DNA of 64,000 nucleotides from Allacma fusca (GCA_947179485.1 OX359245.1:229001-293000); one strand, 5' to 3'; numbered from the stretch's first letter, positions 11,436-26,521 are shown. A program made the numbers and translations. The notes: generated by a model not told the origin, from the sequence alone.

Positions 11436-11750
11436 AAATATTCGCGCGCTTTTTTTTATTGGCTGAGCCAACAATAACTGGCTAAATAAATTATTAAAAT
11501 TATTTTTTTTAAATTAAAAAAAAATATTAAAGCGTTATACTATTGTGCACTTTTTCTTTTTTTTTTAATTAAAAAAATAATGTTGCTCAAATGAAAAAAG
11601 GATGTTAAAAAGTCTTAAAACTCGAAATTATTAAAAATTTAATTTAATTTTTTATTAATTTTTTTGCGGATTAGAGATTCAAAAAGCGAGCTTTTTTATT
11701 TGCTGAACCAGCAATAGCTGACTAAATAAATAATGAAAATTATTCTAAAA
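11436..11750. repeat. Direct repeat of a ~60-bp AT-rich unit
   Basis: The unit with GCTTTTTTTTATTGGCTGAG...CTAAATAAATTATTAAAATT at about 11,440 recurs about 245 bp later at 11,687 (GCTTTTTTATTTGCTGAACC...). Both are followed by A/T homopolymer runs and the word AAAGC(A/G)TTATAC. The flank to 11,922 holds no gene. Confidence 0.5.
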
Positions 11751-11930
11751 AAATTAAAAGCATTATACAGTAGCAAGGGTGGCGACATTTCACGGGCAGC
11801 CGTCCACAACCAAGACGGCCCACTCACTCTTTCAAATTAGAAGAGAGAATCATTTTAAAAAATTTAAAGCAGAATTAAATGAAAAAATCGTTTTACCGTA
11901 CATTAGTCTACACATTTACTAGGGTTGTGC

Positions 11931-12420
11931 TAATGTTTCTGTTCGGTATCGGGAATTCCCGAGGTTCCGGTTCGGTTTCGGTTCCGGTACGGTTTCGGGT
12001 CAACATTTTAAAGAACCGTTACATTTCGTTCCGGTTTCGGGTCATCGGTTTATGAACCGTCAAATTTCGGGACGGTTTCGGGTATGGTTTGTTAAAGCTG
12101 CCGTTTTGGATGAAAACGCGAAACTTGCATTTAGCCAGCATTTGTCAACTATCATTTGAAAAGGCGACAAAATTTTGGCTTCCATAAAAATGAATCATAT
12201 GAATATATATAAAAATGAAATGATACATTTTCTGTCGGTTCAGAAAGGAACCGGAACCGGTTCGGGAACTGCTTTTATTTTCCGGATCGGTTCCGGGAAG
12301 CCAAAAATGTCCCGGACTCGAAAATATCGGTTCCGGTTTTGGGAACAGAATTGGGATTTTTTTCAGTTCGGGAAAACGAGTCGGGTCGAGTCCATGTTTT
12401 GGTGCCGTTCAGAAACACTA
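11931..12420. mobile_element. hAT-type non-autonomous element, CGGTTC-word ends
   Basis: The element is 490 bp with ends TAATGTTTCTGTTCGG and, in complement, TAGTGTTTCTGAACGG. A perfect 8-bp duplication GGTTGTGC lies at 11,923-11,930 and 12,421-12,428. Degenerate TTCGG/CCGGTTC words fill both arms. The terminus belongs to the same subfamily as the element at 49,664, although that one iterates a different word. No coding capacity. Confidence 0.85.
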
Positions 12421-12429
12421 GGTTGTGCA

Positions 12430-15400
12430 GCTACAATTATTTATTGCATACAACTGTTATTTACTGTTTACCCTTTTTACATTTTCCTCGCAAAGCCAGC
12501 AATTTGCTGGCTGTGCAGTGCTCGTATTTATTATTCGGAATGACAAAAAAAAATTGTAAGAAGATCTGTACTGTGTAAGTAAACATCAGATAATATAAAT
12601 ACAAATTTTCTAATTTAAGCTATTATGCTTTATACTAAAAGCCACAAATTATTTTCTGTAGGAGCGTCTCTACAGTTCATACTCATTTAATCGAATGTGT
12701 GGTAATTCCGACAAAAGATACAGGACATTAATTGTTTTATTCGTACATTGAACCCTGTTAAATTCCGAAAAGCTCATTCAAATTGCTTTGGAATATTTTT
12801 AAAATGTATGATAATACCAATCACACTAATTGTATGTATTACGTCCTGAAAATCATTCGCATTGAATCATTTATTTTATCAAAATACAGTAAAATACAAA
12901 AAAGCTAAAATACTTTTGCTTTGACGCCACTGTATCTATTCAGCAAGATGCGTTCGTCCTTTCAAAAGAAAACCTAATTTGCAAGCATCACGTTTCAAAA
13001 TGTTGCTTTAGGATATTCTGATCCTAAATTCATAGCAGCCATTTCAAAATCCGTGGTTAATGTTGTTAATTGCAATTTAATTCAATTTTGTTCGGACAAC
13101 TTACGAGCATCTTATGAGTCAATAACACTGGCTTTATTTTAGTTTCCGAAGGATGCTTCTTTTTCAATAACTTATACATCAAAGCTCAGAAATAATTCAA
13201 CTGGAAATTTTAATTCACCCATCATACATTAGAATTTCTTGAAAGTTTTTGTTTCAAAAATACTGGTGTACCCGATGCAAAACTAATTGTGAAAAACCAA
13301 TGCTTTAGTAATGTATGTGTAATGTAAGAAAATGTAAAACTTGTGAAATTGTAAAATTTATCTTGTTTTAGAATAGTCAGAAAATCTTGTGATCGTCAAT
13401 TGAAAATATTTTCCCCATGGGATGAAATTAACAGTCGAATCAAGTTTTTAGTCCAACTATTTTAGGACAAATTCAAAATTACATCTGCGGAATCAATAGG
13501 ATTTTTAAATAAGTAATTTTTAGGGAATTGGAGAAATAAGTCCAAAAAAAAACATAATTACTAAAATTTTCCACGCTCCACAAAATATTTGTCATTCTTA
13601 TGGTTTCAAATTTGAGAATTTATTTAGTTTTATCATTTATCAAAAACGGAAAACGACGGCTGTTCAGCCTAAAAGGATTAGAAATGCCGTATTAGTTTGA
13701 TATATAAATAGATCTCTAACTGGATTTCCAAATTTTATTGCTAAAATCTCGAAATGTTGTTTCCAAATTCATTGATGCCATTGGAGGTAAAATTGTGTTG
13801 TTTAATTATTAATTTCGCTACAGATTCCCAATGACATCTGGCAAGTTGATATGAATTTTAATTAATATTTTTTCGTTAGGAAAATTTTAAAATGACTTTT
13901 ATTTGAAAAACAAAAAACAATAGTTTTAACTATCATGTTAAAATATATTTAAAATCAAGGAAGTAATACGACATGTTGAGAAAAATTTTATGAGAAATAT
14001 TTTCGAGAAATTTCGTTTTAATTATTTAGAGATTTCACGCCGCTAAAAAATTTTTAAGTTGGTGAATATTGTGTGGGCTGAAAGTTAACACGTTGGCGGT
14101 CCTCGCAGAGAGAATAATTTTTTGTTGAAAGCTCTGTACTGTGCGAATAAAAATTCGTTTTTAAAAATTTTATTTATCCATTTGGTCATTTAAGTTGCTA
14201 TTTTTTTTATTAATACTCAGAAATTTAATCGTGCACATATAATTATATAGTCGTTACATTTCATGTGTATTCAGCATTAGGGGAGGAGGTTGCAGCCAAA
14301 GATATGGGGAATTAAATATTTTGCTGGTATACTTACTTTTAATAAAATCGTCCTCATTTAAATTTTATTTTGATATTTTAAAAATGTTTGAATATTCAAG
14401 CACACTAGAAATTACGTCCAAAATTCGGTAGCTGTGAAGTAAAATTTATTTTGTCGAAATAAATTGCAAACATTTGAAAATAGTGTTGTTTCGACGCCAC
14501 TGGATCTATTAACCAGGATTTTCCAAAGCTGGTGTACTGCAGTTATGAAATGGGTTTTACAGTTTACTTGTTGACAATATCGAAATCGGAGTAAAATAAT
14601 TTTTATCAGTAATTAAATCCATCCTCCAGGGATGACACAGGGTTCGGATTTTTGTAAGAATACCTGAAGATTATTCTCTATAAAAAATACTGTTGTATAT
14701 AGTAACTGAAACTCTTTTTAGAAACGTCACATCCAATGTTTTTTGATTATTCAAACAACGTATGGTTAGTTGGAACCAAAGCTTAGTTTTATTTAAAATA
14801 CTTATGAAATTGTTTGTAGCTTTTCGCAAAGAAGTGGAGCAAAGCCAGGATTTGTTTTCAAATGGGACTATAAAATACAAATTTTGCTGAGAATTTAAAA
14901 TTATTATTTTTAAATGTGCCACTTGTCAGTATGTAGCTTAGAGCAATTAATTTCAATTATATCTAATGCAATAATTGGTATATATAAATGCGACCTAGAT
15001 ATTCTCGTAATATTTTAACATTAACGCCACACCAGACATTTTACCAGGACGAGTCTAAATTTCGCTTTGAATAGGTTGGTCGTGTTCTTAATACCTCAAC
15101 TACTTAATTAATATTTCTAATTATCAGGACTAGTCCTAGTGTCCATTGACATTTGGATGTCATACATGGATATGGAGTCACGCAACAAATTATTCTTCAT
15201 AATTGTTGCCTCATTATTTTTTAAACGTTTTAGCATTCACGCCACACCATATATTTTGCTTGAAATGGCTGTTATGTAAATGTGGTTTATTTTGGAAGTC
15301 GTGGATGTGTTGAGCAAACGAACCCATATGTCAGGTTTAAATTAGTATATTTCTTCGAATCACATTGTTTACACTTCGAGTCTTGGTTCATGTTAATTTG

Positions 15401-18400
15401 TTAAAATGCATACCGAGTATGTAGATACATAACTAACTGCAAAAACATAATGCTTTAGTCATGTATTAAAATGTAAAACTTATTAAAATCAGTTGAAAAT
15501 TTTGTAGTTGTTGATACCATGTTAAAAAAATAATTTCTAAATATTTACGACTTCCACGCCGTCCCAAATATATTTAGGTTCTGCCAACAGGTTACAAAGA
15601 TAGGTGTTAAAATTTTAACACCAAGAAGCGTCGATGCCGTGTAAATATTAGTCACGTATTATTTATCGTATTATTAGAAACTATTCCTCTGAGGAATTTG
15701 GTGATTTCTTTTTATTATTTCCGTAAATAAATTCCGTATACCCATTTGTGGGATATTAAGAAATAAATTCTCACTTGCCCCAATAAGTTGGATTTAATGC
15801 GGACATTGTATGTGTGTATGCTAGATAGTTTCAGGAACCACTGAACGTTTTAAATATGGGTTGAAAATTAAGTCCCAAAAGCAAAAACATTGTATGTTGG
15901 CTACACTGTGCGCATTTTTTGTTTGGAAGTGTTCACATAATTAGTCATTAGATTAAAAAAGCAATGCTTGCTATGCATTACTAAAACTTTTATGATAAAA
16001 ATTATACGTTTTTGAGAAATCTTATTGCTTTGCTGACTTAAAAATAAATGGATAAGAATGCTGCAGCTGAATATTGTGATTGAGGAGTTTCTGAAAATGT
16101 GACGTATGAAAATTTAGACAATTTATTTTTTATGTAGACTGGGGTTTACAAATAGTAATAAATATTGACCCCGATCAAATTTTAGAGGCAGAGATTTTTT
16201 AAAATCTGGCAAAAACCTTCTGCAAAGAAAGTAATATAAATATTTTACAAAAACGTTCCATTGCGGAAATTCATCTCAACTTTACAGCACACCAATGTTC
16301 CTGCAAAAGTTAAAGTTCAATCAAGATCTTGTAAGTTAGATACTGTATTTTTAGGGCATTATTAATTTTACAAAATATTTGAACGAACCGTAAAATGTAT
16401 TACTGGATGTCTTAACTATATTAATATAAATCGACAGTTTAATGGTCCCGTAGATACTTTTAAAATATTTGAACATTAACGCCACACAAGATATTTTTAC
16501 GGGAAGTGGTGGGATCAGTTTTAAAGGTAACAAACTGTGGCAACATGCATACAAACGTTTTAAAACTGAATTATGGGATTCAGCTTCACAATTGTAATTA
16601 CAATTTTCAAGCATACTTTTATTTCAAATTTTAATTAGCTTCAGGTTAAAATGTGTTTAAAATTAATTAACTGAGAGGGGAGTTTGAGGAAAACTAAATA
16701 TTTCTAGGACATAAATTGCCTTTTAAATATTTACAGCTTCAGGCCGCTTCAAATATGTATTTTAGGACTGTACGAAAAATTTAGATTTGTGTAAAGTGGT
16801 GTAATACGGGCGTCGCACAAAGTGGTTAAAAATTTGTAGAAAGAGCGTAAGACTGCGTAAGTAAAAATCAGATAATATAATTTACCAATTTGCTAATTTA
16901 AGTTAATATGCTTTAAAACTCAAAAATGATTTCTGTTGAGATCGTCTTTGCAGTTCCTACCCATTCAATCGGATGTGTGGTAATTCCGGCAAAAGATACA
17001 GGACATTAATTGTTTTGTTCGTATATTGAATCCTATTAAATTCCTAAAAGCTCATTCAAATTGCTTCCTTAAAATATTTTAAAAATGTATGAAAATACCA
17101 ATCATACTACGTAAAACACCCTTAAAACCATTAGCATTGAAGCAAAATTTATTTTATCAAAATACAGCAAAATACAAAACAGTGAAAATAATTTTGGTTC
17201 GACGCCACTGCATCCATTCTACAAGATCTGTATTGCAATTTCATCTAGGTTGCCATTGCAAGTAATAGGTTCAAAATTTGTTGAGTAAGTCGTTACAAAA
17301 CTAATTGTGAAAACCTAATGCTTCAGTTATGAAGGAGAATGTGAGGCTTTTGAAAATGAGTTTGAAATTTTCGTAGATTTTGATACCATGTTTTTTTAAA
17401 TCGTTGCCTCCCCCGCCATAAAAATTCCATAAAGTAAATACTCGAGAAACATTAAATTTCCACATTTTCTGCATACAATTGATTCCAATTGTTTCTAAAT
17501 TTGTCTCTCTACGTTAACTCGAAACCTCCTGATGTAACTCTCTCAAAGAAATGGAGCAAAGCCGGATTTGTTTTTTTGCAAGCGCAATTATATTGAGAAT
17601 TTTAATTTTTTAAAACAAATGTGCAACTTCTCTACATTTTATGTTTGAGCAAAGGCAAACCACTAGCTTTTGTAGACTCAACGTTACAAAAAACAAGGAT
17701 TGGATTTTAATAATAATCAAAATGATTTTTAGATAAGAGTTTTTTACAATAATGATTACCAAATCGGAGAAACATAATTTGTTGATAGTATGATTGCAAA
17801 AAACCGCGATACTCAAAATATTTTTGGAGTTTACACTAAAGTTTAAAGTAGATTTTTTGTCTTCAATATTGCTGAAGAAGAAACACAGAAGGTTGAAAAT
17901 CTTACAGCTAATGTGTTACTACAAAATAATACGGGATAATAACACACTACATTACAAGTATGAAATTTACATTCGAATAGAATCCAAATAAATTATGAAA
18001 TACGGCGGCCTCATTCATTCCCAAGATTTGCATGATTTCTTGTGTAGCCAGAAACTGTACCCTCGAATTCCCTGCAAAAATTATTAATATGCGTCTTGTA
18101 AACTCCAAAATTAGCAAGACCCTGTTTAACAATAGTTTTAATATTTTTGAACATTAGCAAAACTTGTGTAAAATAAATTTCTATGCAACAGATACGGAGA
18201 TATTTCAGGTGTCACATTTAATATACAACAATACACAAACAAATATTTGATTCACCCAATTTGTAGGGAATTATTTTCCAGATTTTCAAAAATTTGATTT
18301 TTGTGCCCAATCAGTTTTTATCATGAACGTCTGACGTTTTACAGAATTCAACAATTATTGATGAAAAATGCCAAACATTTTTCAAGAATATGTGTGGAAG

Positions 18401-21400
18401 CTCTTTTGTAGACAATATTGCGGGCTGTCATGATTTTTGTGTAAACGTGCGCATGAAAATTTTAAAAAATTATTTATCAAATTGAGCAGTACAATTTTCA
18501 CCGCAATTTGCTGATTTTCTAAAATTTGAATTATAATTAGCTTCATCTCAAAAAACTTACATTTAAAACGTGTATCCAAATAGGAGCAGACAATCCACCG
18601 GGAAGTATTCGAATTTACTCCAGTTAGATTTCCCACGTAGTCTTGAGATGCATCGAATATTAAAATAAAACATATTTTTACAAGCTAAAACAAAGTAATT
18701 GGTATAGGTTTGAAAATCAAAAGTTTTGAAGCAAAACCAATTTTGTCGAAACCAAATAAAAAAATTAGAAAATACATTTGACGCCATCGTATCTAATCTC
18801 CAGGATGATGTAAAGTTACAACAAAACAGGTTTTAATTACGTAACACATTAAATGATGATGGGATCGAAATTGGGGGAAAATTTCTTAGTAAATCCAGCG
18901 ATAAAAAATATTGATAATAGATTCTTACAAGTCTTTTCTATGAAGTGAAAATGCTCAATGTGACTGCAAATCTGCCCGAATTTTAGCATCAATTACATTT
19001 GAGATTTTTGTTTGTTATCAGGTAGAGTAATTTTAAAAACAAACGAAAATGAAAACCAAGTAATGCTTTGACGCCACTCAATATATTTCTTGGGAGAAGC
19101 GGGATCTGTAAACAAAATGTGTAATTTCTTAAGTTTATATGGGGGCCTATGTATGTATATATTTTATTAAAAGGGGATTGGAACAAAAGGTTCCAATCCT
19201 CGTCGGTTTACCTGGACCCTGGATCGCTCCTTTAATGTAATAAAGGGAGTACTCGCTTAGACGTAAAGCCATAAACTTCTCTAGCTCACTTGCTAATACA
19301 TTTGTACATGTAGACTTCCTAAAGATCTTCCTGTTTTGCCAAATTAACATTAATTCCTGTAGTTATTAAATATTACAATAAAAGTAATTTATTATTATTA
19401 TAATTAAATAAATACAAAAAATTGAATTCAAAATAATCAAGCTGAATATATTGCATGAAAAATTCCTTACAATATGCCAATTATGAAAAATACATTTTAG
19501 GAAAAAATAGTGAAACTATTCAATTCGACGCCATTGGCATTCAAGCCATTGATAAAAATTTTATATCTCGAATTCGAAACAAGAAATTTTTTATGGGATT
19601 TAACATGCAAGTTATGATGATCTGTAGGACATAAATTGCTTTCTAAGTCTAAATATTTATGGCTTACACGCTGTGAAAAATATATCCACAATATGTGTGA
19701 TATGGACTACTGAAGTTAATAGACCATGGACGGATTTGGAAGGCGTTAATGTTTTAAAGCATTTGGAAACGTAGATTCTGCGCAAATACGAATCTCGTAT
19801 TATAATTGCTATGAGCAATATCAGGATTTATTATTTTTATTTTTTGTACAAATAGTCCGTAATAAATTCCGTATGAATATTCGTAAGACGTTAATAAATA
19901 AGTTCTCACTTTCCCCAGTAACTAAGATTTAATGCAGCATAATGTATGTATGTATGCTAGATATTTCAAAGTGTTCAGGAGTCACGTTAATTTTTTCAAA
20001 TGAGTTTAAAATTAATTCCGAAAATTAAATAAAATTTTGTGTTTCGGCATTTTGATAATAATATCTTGAAATATGGTTTCCAAATTCATTGGTGCCTTTT
20101 CTGATTGTTTTTGTTTTGACGCCATTTGTAATATTTTCGAAGATTCTGTTTTACACTTTCAGTGTGAAGTTATAAGGCAGTCAGGAAGGTCAAAATGGCG
20201 TTTAAAATGGGCATGTTTGTTGAAAATGATATTTAAAAATGAATTCATGTAAACATTAAAATTTCCGGACCCTTATAATGAGATCCCCGTTAGAATTCCG
20301 TCATAATGCACTACGTGGGAAAGTTCCAGCAAACTTAAATGTAATTATTACTTAATTATTTATTTGTATTTGTATTGGGTACTTTGGTATTTTGATTTTT
20401 TGTTAAATTATATTTTAGTTTTTTTATGTGCCATGGCATCATAGTCCAAGAATTTTGCATTGCTCAAAATGCAGGAATAATTCATCTAAAGTGTAATATA
20501 AATTTGCGAAATTTCCACTCCGCACAAAATATTTTCCAATGTTACAACGTCATATTGCTATTATTAACTGCTTCGTCTCGTTCGTGTTGTAATGGGAAAA
20601 TATCTTGGATAAAACAATATAAGTTTTTTAAACTATTCCAATATTTCCAGCGTTGGGCTTAAAGTATTTCAAATGGCCAAAACTTGAAGTACCCTAAAAC
20701 AGGGAGTATATCGTCCAAAATATTACATGACAAAGATATCGAAATCGGAGGAAAACGTTTAACCAGCAAATCGAAAACTAGAGATTTTGTAGAAATATAT
20801 TTACGTTTAAAAACATCGCAGTTTGCAAGAGATGCTACTTTTTCAATACTTTTCAAAAACAAATTTTTAAACGAATCATACAAAACTTATCTTGTTTAAG
20901 AATAGTTTGAAAATCTTGTAACCCTCAATTCAAAATATTTTCCCCATTGGATGAAAGATTCACAGTGACATATTGAAAGAGTAGGTTATGGCTATACCAT
21001 TAAATCCTAACTCCTGGATTATTTACTTATGTAATTATTAAGAAATTGTAAATAATTGGAAATCGTGCTGATGGAAGGAATGATTATGAATAAACTATCG
21101 ATTGTGATTTTCTATTAATCCGAAGACTAATTGCTTTTATATAATAATTGAAATCAAAAGGAAAGGGAAATGAAGATTAACAACTAAAAATAGGTGTTAC
21201 TTGAATGACTCAGTTATTCACTGAAGAGTCTGGAAGAATCTTAAACTTAACAAGTGGCTACTTGAGCCTATTTTTACAATCTTAAGTCTAGACGTTACAT
21301 CATAATGGATATAACCGGACGTTGACATTTGTCGGCTTGAGCCGGTGGGAAGTGCTTACAATGCACCTTTACAATAAAGTTTTTGAGTTACTTTGAACTG

Positions 21401-24005
21401 ACTTAAGCTATGGTTGTGTCTTCACAACTTAATTATTTATTCATGTGAGAACTTAACTAATTTGTGTAATTTCTATATACATACCTTACAATATGTCAAC
21501 TGGGTATAAATTTTAATTAATTTTTTTTGTGGGAAATCGTTGGGAAAATTTGAAAATTACTTCTTACAAAAATTAAAACTTGCGAAGTATCCATGCGCGC
21601 TGTTGAAAATATTTTTCCAATTTACCAAGCCATATTTTGGAGATACATTTTGTTCAATTTCAGTGTAAAAACAAATATTCAGTATGTAAACTAAAAGAAA
21701 AATATTTTGGAATGAACCATCCAACATTATTAAACTATTCCAATATATACACCGCCGTGCTTAAAATCTTGCAAATTGCATAACCACCAACATTTGAAGT
21801 ACCTGTTTACAATACGTGTATAAAATAATAATTGCTTTTTCTATGCTTTAAGCCAACTATTGACTATTTTTTAATTCTCAGGAAAAAACGATTTTAAAAG
21901 TCTCATTCCTTAAAAACGAATTCGGACTTTTCCCTGCTTTCATGAAATATGGTTATATGCAGCGTTTTGAATTTAAACGAAATAAAACAAATTTTGAACT
22001 ACAATTTTCCTCTCCACTTGTTAAGGGCATAGTTCAAATGGTATATATTTAGAAAAACTAAAAAGATGAAGTATAATTAACTTTGAGGATTTTTATGCGT
22101 ATTGTCTAGACGCGGTCACTAGGTATAATTGTCCCTAGATATTTTTTAACAATTTAATATTAACTCCACAAAACATATTCTAGGCAAAGGAGTGCCGGTG
22201 AAGTTAATTGTAATTCATAATATGCAGTTGCAAAGATTGTACAAATAAAATTTTTAGTTACAATTGAAAAGTCGTGTCTACTTCTTTTAGTTGTCCTGTA
22301 ACCAATTCAGTTTCTTTTACTATAAAGTGACATTCCAACGTGCTACCTTCAATTAACGCAAATTCATATTGTGGTATAAAAACAAACAGCGAGACATCAA
22401 TAACACGTTTTAAAATGTCTGAATAAAATTGTGTACAAACTGGACTAACGTGTATATACACATTTTAAAGTTGAATTATGGGATTGAGTATCTATCACAA
22501 TTTTAATTGCAAATTGCCAGCAGAATATATTTAAAAATAAGGAAGTAGTATGGGATGTTGAGAAAAATTAAACATTTGAGGGCATAAACTTTGTTTTAAT
22601 TATTTGAAGCTTTCAAGCCGCTACAAATATTTTAAATATCTGTATGTGGGAGCCATATTAACCGAAAGTTAATACTTCATCGCTTCTTAAAGAGGAAACT
22701 AAATTGCCGAAAGCTTTGTACTGTGTAATTAAAAAATCGTTTTTTTAAAATTCGATTTATAATTTTGGTCATTTAAGTTTATTTTCTGTTTTTTATACTA
22801 CGAGCAGTAAATCAAAAATTGGTTCCAATCTAAATATTATGAATACAGAACTGGGGAATGAAAGTTCATTCCCGTATGTATTTATTTAACTGTTTAACCG
22901 TTTGTATTTCAAGTGGAACTTTGAAAACACAAATTTTGCTGAATTAAAAATTAATTTTTGAAATGTGCCGTTTGTTTTTACCTAGCTTTAAACAATTAAA
23001 TTAAATTATAATAAAAATTGGTATATATAAATGTGACCTAGATATTCTCGTAATATTTTAACAATAACGCCACACAAGACATTCTACCACGGAAAATGAT
23101 AATTTCCGATGATTAGGTTGATCGTAGTCTTGAAAGGAATGCGTATTGTGAGGTAAAATCTAAGCAACTACAACAGCATTTAGTTTATATTTCTGATCTA
23201 TAGGACTAATCTTAGTGTCCATTGACATTTGTAATATTAACAGTCTTCATGCACAATAAGCAATATTTTCAACAATATAAACGCTGAAGTAATAAACATT
23301 TATAAAGTAATGTAGCTAACACCATAAGTTACTCAAGTGTTAATATGCGATTGAAGAGGATAGTTTATATACGTATTTGTTTAAAACCTAGCATTTAGAA
23401 ATACTTTGTAATTAAATATTATTAACTAATCAGACATTTCGTCAAAATATTTGATTCACCAAGTTTGTAGGGATAATTTTCCCGATTTTCTAAAATTTGA
23501 TTTTTGTCCCCACTTGTCAGTTTTTATCGTTATCACGAACGTCTGACTTTGTACGGATTTCAACAACTATTGATGAAAATTAGGGAATATTTTTCAAGAA
23601 AGGAAGCTGTTTTGTAAAAAATATTTCCAGGTCTCAGGATTTTTGTGTCAACATGCGAATGAAAATTTCATACATTTCATTTACATTTGAGATTTAGGGA
23701 TGTTGTTTGTTCGCATTTAGCAGAAAGAGCAATTTTAAAAATAAACGAAAACGGAAAACAGATAATGCTTAGACGCCACTCAATATATTTCTTCGTCTAG
23801 TACGTTCATTCTGCCTGGTGGGGGTTGTAAAGTCTTTCCCGACTCTCACTGCCAGCGAGTTTCCCCAACTTACAATTAGTGTTAAGCGGAGGTTTAGTTT
23901 AATTGTAAAAAAATAGTAATTTAAGAGAGTCTGCAAAAAGAAGGCTGCAGTGCACGCATCTCAACTTGCCCCACCGGCTTCTCCCAAGCAGCAGATAATT
24001 ATTAG
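12430..24005. repeat. Decayed ACGCC-box repeat background, segment 3 (largest)
   Basis: No gene is supported in these 11.5 kb. Long blocks recur within it. 12,550-12,960 matches 16,840-17,230 (shared GTGTGGTAATTCCG, AAAAGATACAGGACATTAAT). 14,090-14,270 matches 22,670-22,800. 14,660-15,060 matches 22,900-23,110. 15,690-15,885 matches 19,810-20,030. 18,140-18,430 matches 23,440-23,650. About 20 short ACGCC-centred boxes occur (for example at 12,920, 14,035, 14,490, 15,020, 15,235, 15,550, 16,480, 17,205, 18,780, 19,070, 19,520 and 20,120). Every open frame here is short and lacks motifs. Confidence 0.6.
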
Positions 24006-24397
24006 TTATTACCAGGGTTGCACAATTGAAAATGCCATGGCATTTTCGGCATTATGTCTGCCCAAAATGCCCTGGCATTTTTGGCATTTTCATTTCATGG
24101 CATTTTCGGCATCTATGGCACTTTGGGCATATTCACTCCAATTTTGTAAATATATGACTTTAGCTACCTGCTATTTTTGCAAAATAAGTCACAAAACAGT
24201 ATGTTGCAAATAATTTTAATATTCAACTGGATTAGATATATAATAAAATTATAGAAACAAACTGTTTCCAAAAAGGTTGAAACCTGGAGCCAGTTGATAT
24301 AGACATATTTATGGAAAAATAATAATAATTCTATTTTTCTTATTTTGTTGTAAAAATTCGCTTGTACACCGTGTCTGTAATTATTTAGATTTCACCT

Positions 24398-26521
24398 CAG
24401 TAAACCACGAACTCTGGTTATTTCAGGGCCAACTTTAGGCAATGAAGGGAAGACAGTGGCAGGCATATCTTGTTGGCTTGCCAGAAAGAAACCAACAACA
24501 ACTATATGGTACAATGAAAACGTTTTTCTGGCTTTGACGGCCAGCCAATACGATGATACTTAACGGCCAGCCTTTAAAGGTCCGGCGATGGTTGTAGGTT
24601 GAATTTGACGCACAGGGGATTATTGGAACACAATAGGCAGTACGATATTGTGCCAATATACTGTATCACGGGTGACGTAGTTTTGTTAACGGTTTGCATA
24701 CTTTTGCCAGTAGGAGCATGTTGCATTCTAAAATCACAATTGCAATATTCTCACTATCACACGCACATCATATCCATCAGAATATTTCCAGTACATTCTG
24801 GCAGTTCTGAGAATTAAAATCTTTGCATTTAATTTAATTGCTATGCAGTGAACCTTTTATATTGTCCATTTCCGTAAGGACAACACTGTTTAAGTTGTTC
24901 CATTTAAATGGCTTCTAGCGAATAAGACAAAATTACACAGGCCTGTTAACACAGTGACATGAAAACAACAAATCTTATGAAGAAATCAGCGGACCCTTCT
25001 TGAGTATCCGAAAGTGAAGTGGGAAGTTTACGACTGTAAAATACTAAGTTAATCAGGTAAAGTTCCCAATAACTATTTGTGTATATTTTGTGCGTTATTT
25101 GTTTTTACGAAATAATGTATTAGTAAAAGAGTAATGATAAGATATGACACATAAAGACGACTGTTATGCACGGAATCTGTTAACGAAGCGAGTAACGTAG
25201 CAATTTAATATTTGTTTATTTTATCATTAGTATTTATTATTTCTGGTTAATTATCAATCAATTTGTGAGAACACCTGTGATGGCTTCGAGATTATTTCCA
25301 GAATTTGTTTAGATATAAAATATATACTACATGTTAGAGCAACAGCTTTATAAAAAAGTGAAATTCTGTGGGATCTTTTTATTATATAGACGGGTATGAT
25401 CCGGGTGAAATTTAATTTCATTCAGCATGAATCGTCCCCAATGCCCAACGCAGATGAAAATACAGACATTGGAGTCCCTTTAAATATTAGAGATTATCAT
25501 GGCAATGAATTCAGCAGTTACCAGAAACTAATTACGGGATTTTAGAGCTCGTTTAAAATATTCACCATCTTACAACAATTTTGAAGCATGAACGTACAAA
25601 TAATGCAGTTAAATCTTGTAAATTTTAGATATCATTCCAATAATTATTTTTTAAATCCCATTGACAGATTTTCAAAAGAATGTTCTTCGTCAGTTAGTCA
25701 ACATTTCAACAGATGTTGTACAATCCATTAGACTTTTTAATCCGAGTTATTCGCTGACTGCTTTTGAGGACTCGGGAATCCCTGTAATAGTCATTCCAAT
25801 GAATTCATGGAAAGAATTTACTACTTTGATTGATTTGCTAATCACCAAAGACAGCAAGTTAACATTTGTAAGTATTTTGTAATGTATTTTACAAATGATT
25901 AAATGGCTCCCGCACCTTTAAAAAAATTTTAGGCTAATGAATATTTTTTATGTTAACCTTAGATTAACTACCTGAAGGGTATTGGAAGAATTGACACCGA
26001 AAACTTTGTCCATCCCTGTAAATATGCCAAATGTGTTTTGCTTCCATGTATTTAGGATGATCATTTATTCATTTTTTTACCACTTACATTTGACTCCGTT
26101 CACTCTTAATTTTTGACTCGATGTAATATGTACACTGTGCATATATACGTATCTAACTCGTTTTTGTAATTTTAGTTTTTGTTCTATTAAAAACAATAAT
26201 ACATTATTAAACATTCAAATTGATGGAATTAACAATTATTTAGTGGAAAACATCAGATTGATTCTGGCAAAATTCTGGCCGACATTAGTAATCAGATTGA
26301 AAACTTCACTCGTCGTCACAATTAGCCAACAAACAGCCTACATCGGCCCGATATCAAGTCAAAACCGCTTTACTGAATAGAATTGTAAAAGAGCCAAACT
26401 TTTTACTGTCTTTGACAGCCAAAATCTGGCCAGCAAAGGCCACGCGGCCAAAGTGAATATTCAACCTGCAACGGCAAACGTGTATTGGGCCAATAAGAGT
26501 CCATCAAATTGTGGTTTACTG
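24398..26521. mobile_element. Nested inverted-repeat pair (CAGTAAACCAC) with TTGGCC words
   Basis: CAGTAAACCACGAACT at 24,398 pairs with the complement of CAGTAAACCACAATTTGATG ending at 26,521. Both arms carry GGCCAG/TTGGC words (24,425-24,600 and 26,270-26,500). No matching 8-bp flank is present. It encloses the DUF4806-like exons and could be the original transposon that carried them. Confidence 0.45.
25426..26055 (+). CDS. DUF4806-like protein, three candidate exons, partial
   Basis: Exon 25,668-25,867 has a good acceptor (TTGACAG) and donor (GTAAGT). It encodes DFQKNVLRQL...SGIPVIVIPMNSWKE...LITKDSKLTF. After a 95-nt intron, exon 25,963-26,055 continues in phase 0 with INYLKGIGRIDTENF and ends at TAG. 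This order (FQ-VLRQL, then a short Pro-bounded strand, then a ...L..IG... start) is what I recall of DUF4806 domains. A third open exon upstream (25,426-25,545, after TTCAG) encodes an acidic, Ser-rich linker starting HESSPMPNADENT, but its join is not resolved. The family occurs in many copies in insects and its function is unknown to me. The C-terminal half of the domain seems missing. It lies inside two nested inverted-repeat pairs. Confidence 0.5.
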
